From: Solobacterium sp.
GTDB taxonomy: Bacteria; Bacillota_I; Bacilli_A; Erysipelotrichales; Erysipelotrichaceae
Assembly (NCBI GenBank): GCA_017543025.1
Contig: JAFYGX010000177.1
Span: 1-16,174, forward strand
DNA: 16,174 nt
Direction: 5' to 3'
The position numbers were made by a program, and so were the translations under genes. The notes beneath the pieces are model-generated. The model was not told the origin of the DNA. It saw only the letters and a program-made list of their open reading frames with translations, and ran no database searches. Of this stretch, positions 14,886 to 16,174 are shown piece after piece. Every line of letters begins with the position of its first letter. The first letter of the stretch is position 1.

Positions 14886-15959
14886 ATGAAGGAATATAAA
14901 ACATCCGCAAAAGTACTGATTACGGAACTGAAACGCAATCCGACATTTTCTACCGTTACGGCAATGGTTGGCCCGGATGTGATGGAGCGATACGGGTTTG
15001 AGTTCGGAGACAGCCTGGATCTGTCCTTCAGCAATGGCCGATCCTTTACCGATGTGCCGTATCATAACGGATATTATACCGATCCGGGAAATCTGATCGT
15101 CGTTGCCTATCCGGGCAAGCATAAACTCAATATTGCGTTTAACCTCGGTCAGGCGTCCTGGAATGCAATGAATCTCAGGGAAGGAGATACCCTGACGATT
15201 ACACTGCATGAAAAAGGCAGATATCTGGAAACACAGAATCTGTTTTCCCAGGTGCATTCCAATGACATAAACGACTATTCCTCGGAAGAGGCATTTGCCA
15301 ATTTCCGGGCATTAGCAGGCGGAAACCTGAAAAAAGGATGGATATACCGTTCGGCATCCATGGTAAATAACGAACATCTGCGGGCACCGGTCGTTGACAG
15401 ACTGATCGGGAAATACGGAATCAGAAGCGTACTGGATCTGGCGGATACATATGAAGAGATTCAGAAGGCAAGAGAACAGGAAGACTGGGCGTCTGTCCGG
15501 TTTGATGAACTGGATCAGAACGGGAATCTGATAACCGTGAGTCTTGGCATCAATACCGAGTCGGAGAAATTCCGCAAGGATCTTTCCCAGAGCATTCTTG
15601 CGCTGTGCGAGCTGGAAGGACCGTATCTGATTAACTGCAATGAAGGCAAAGACCGTACCGGTTATGCCAGTGCATTGCTGGAAGCGCTATGCGGAGCTTC
15701 GTATGAAGAGATCAAAGCGGATTATATGAAGACCTATGAGAATTATTACGGTCTTACCGAAGCGAAGACACCGGAGAGTTTCGCGGCGTTGAGCAGGGTT
15801 TATCTGGAACCGATGATGCAGGGGCTGTTCGGAACCTCTGATGCATCGTTAAGCAGAGAAGAATACCGGCAGCGTGCAAGACAGTTCTTTCAGAAAGGCG
15901 GACTTGAGGAAACCGAAATTGACCGGATTGAACGAACATTTTCCGCTTCAGAAAAATGA
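14886..15959 (+). CDS. Tyrosine-phosphatase family protein with SAM-HAT-like N-terminal domain
   Basis: A 357-residue protein without signal peptide or membrane segment, so probably cytoplasmic. Residues from about 115 on match the bacterial tyrosine/serine phosphatase family (Y_phosphatase3 type): G-W-I-Y-R-S-A near 150, I-R-S-V-L-D-L-A near 178, and the P-loop C-N-E-G-K-D-R-T-G with nucleophile Cys251 and Arg257. The residue before the cysteine is Asn rather than the common His. The first ~105 residues are not part of that family. The segment L-N-I-A-F-N-L-G-Q-A-S, a nearby N-L-R-E-G-D and the preceding V-P-Y-H-N-G-Y-Y-T-D resemble the C-terminal barrel of SAM hydroxide adenosyltransferases; this is my recognition, not a search result. 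The substrate (phosphoprotein, phosphoinositide or nucleotide) cannot be told. It has no pyr relationship that I can see. Confidence 0.8.
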   Translation: MKEYKTSAKVLITELKRNPTFSTVTAMVGPDVMERYGFEFGDSLDLSFSNGRSFTDVPYHNGYYTDPGNLIVVAYPGKHKLNIAFNLGQASWNAMNLREGDTLTITLHEKGRYLETQNLFSQVHSNDINDYSSEEAFANFRALAGGNLKKGWIYRSASMVNNEHLRAPVVDRLIGKYGIRSVLDLADTYEEIQKAREQEDWASVRFDELDQNGNLITVSLGINTESEKFRKDLSQSILALCELEGPYLINCNEGKDRTGYASALLEALCGASYEEIKADYMKTYENYYGLTEAKTPESFAALSRVYLEPMMQGLFGTSDASLSREEYRQRARQFFQKGGLEETEIDRIERTFSASEK

Positions 15960-15973
15960 ACAGCGCCGGGATA

Positions 15974-15999
15974 TTCATTCGGAATGTTTTCAGAATGAA
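15974..15999. repeat. 7-bp inverted repeat TTCATTC/GAATGAA after the phosphatase gene
   Basis: The arms are at 15974-15980 and 15993-15999, in the gap between convergent genes. A smaller CATT/AATG hairpin inside it (15976-15986) is followed by TTTT and might weakly terminate the phosphatase mRNA. The repeat shares CAGAATGAA with 14277-14285. Confidence 0.35.
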
Positions 16000-16022
16000 A
16001 AACCGGCACATATGTGGCCGGT
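15998..16022 (-). terminator. Intrinsic terminator of the leftward gene
   Basis: Read on the - strand, ACCGGC pairs with GCCGGT, extended by ACAT/ATGT across one bulged base, and five T residues follow (the A-run at 15998-16002). It lies about 30 bases past the stop of the leftward open frame, which supports that gene. On the + strand no T-run follows the hairpin. Confidence 0.7.
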
Positions 16023-16050
16023 CTCTGGAAAGAACATGCATTTTCTCAGT

Positions 16051-16173
16051 TCAGGAAATCCCTTCTTCAGACAGAATTTTCCGGATATCTGTATCCGGAT
16101 ATGCTTTCTGAATCCGTTCGATGATCCGTTCCGGCGGAAGGAATTCCTCAAGCGCACGATACATATTGAGAAC
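16051..16173 (-). CDS. 3' end of an unrecognised leftward gene, cut by the window edge
   Basis: An open frame enters from the right edge and ends at a TGA at 16051-16053, leaving the last 40 residues. They end I-R-K-I-L-S-E-E-G-I-S and contain a charged, helical stretch with P-P-E-R-I-I-E-R-I. The codons resemble those of the neighbouring genes, and a well-formed terminator lies just downstream. An internal ATG has no ribosome binding site, so this is more likely a C-terminus than a short gene. A second - strand frame is also open here but runs through the terminator. Function unknown. Confidence 0.5.
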   Translation of the reverse strand, partial: VLNMYRALEEFLPPERIIERIQKAYPDTDIRKILSEEGIS

Positions 16174-16174
16174 A

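Noticed and set aside
1..16174. CRISPR array, insertion sequence, prophage or toxin-antitoxin module
   Set aside because: There are no regularly spaced repeats, transposase or integrase motifs, or paired small toxin/antitoxin frames; the window reads as ordinary chromosome with uniform composition.

Overview
The window looks like a chromosomal segment of a low-to-mid GC Gram-positive bacterium (Bacillota). The signs are the pth-mfd-rqcP block, which resembles the Bacillus pth/mfd/yabO neighbourhood, a class 1B PyrD paired with PyrK, strong AGGAGG-type ribosome binding sites, and one long pyrimidine operon. Base composition is near 50% GC. A gut member of the Erysipelotrichales or a related clostridial lineage is my best guess, but that is inference only. 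Every gene except the last partial one reads on the + strand.

Layout. (1) 26-5164 is a tightly packed housekeeping operon: an unknown single-pass membrane protein, peptidyl-tRNA hydrolase (pth), transcription-repair coupling factor (mfd), and an S4-domain RqcP-type ribosome quality-control factor. The genes overlap or sit within 3 bases of each other. (2) 5165-5557 is a 393-base intergenic stretch. Its last ~170 bases hold a good promoter and a leader RNA with three mutually exclusive helices: a 5' hairpin, an antiterminator and a terminator. (3) 5558-14219 is the de novo UMP operon pyrC-carB-pyrK-pyrD-pyrF-pyrE-pyrB-pyrI. It covers all six steps to UMP except the glutaminase subunit carA, which is absent from the window. 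Most junctions overlap or are nearly zero length, which suggests translational coupling. (4) 14220-14413 is rich in hairpins, with a possible promoter, and leads into an unrecognised 87-residue protein with five cysteines. (5) After a long palindrome lies a cytoplasmic tyrosine-phosphatase-like protein with an extra N-terminal domain that resembles the C-terminal domain of SAM hydroxide adenosyltransferases. (6) The right edge holds the 3' end of a leftward gene with its own terminator.

How it works together. The first operon maintains translation and transcription (freeing peptidyl-tRNA, removing stalled polymerase, rescuing split ribosomes). The second makes UMP and probably responds to pyrimidine supply in two ways: transcription attenuation in the leader, and feedback on the enzymes through the PyrI subunit of aspartate transcarbamoylase and the C-terminal regulatory domain of CarB.

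Most worth following up: the pyr leader switch, whose effector is unclear because the PyrR-like hexaloop is degenerate; the missing carA; the short PyrC; and the SAM-HAT-like/phosphatase fusion.
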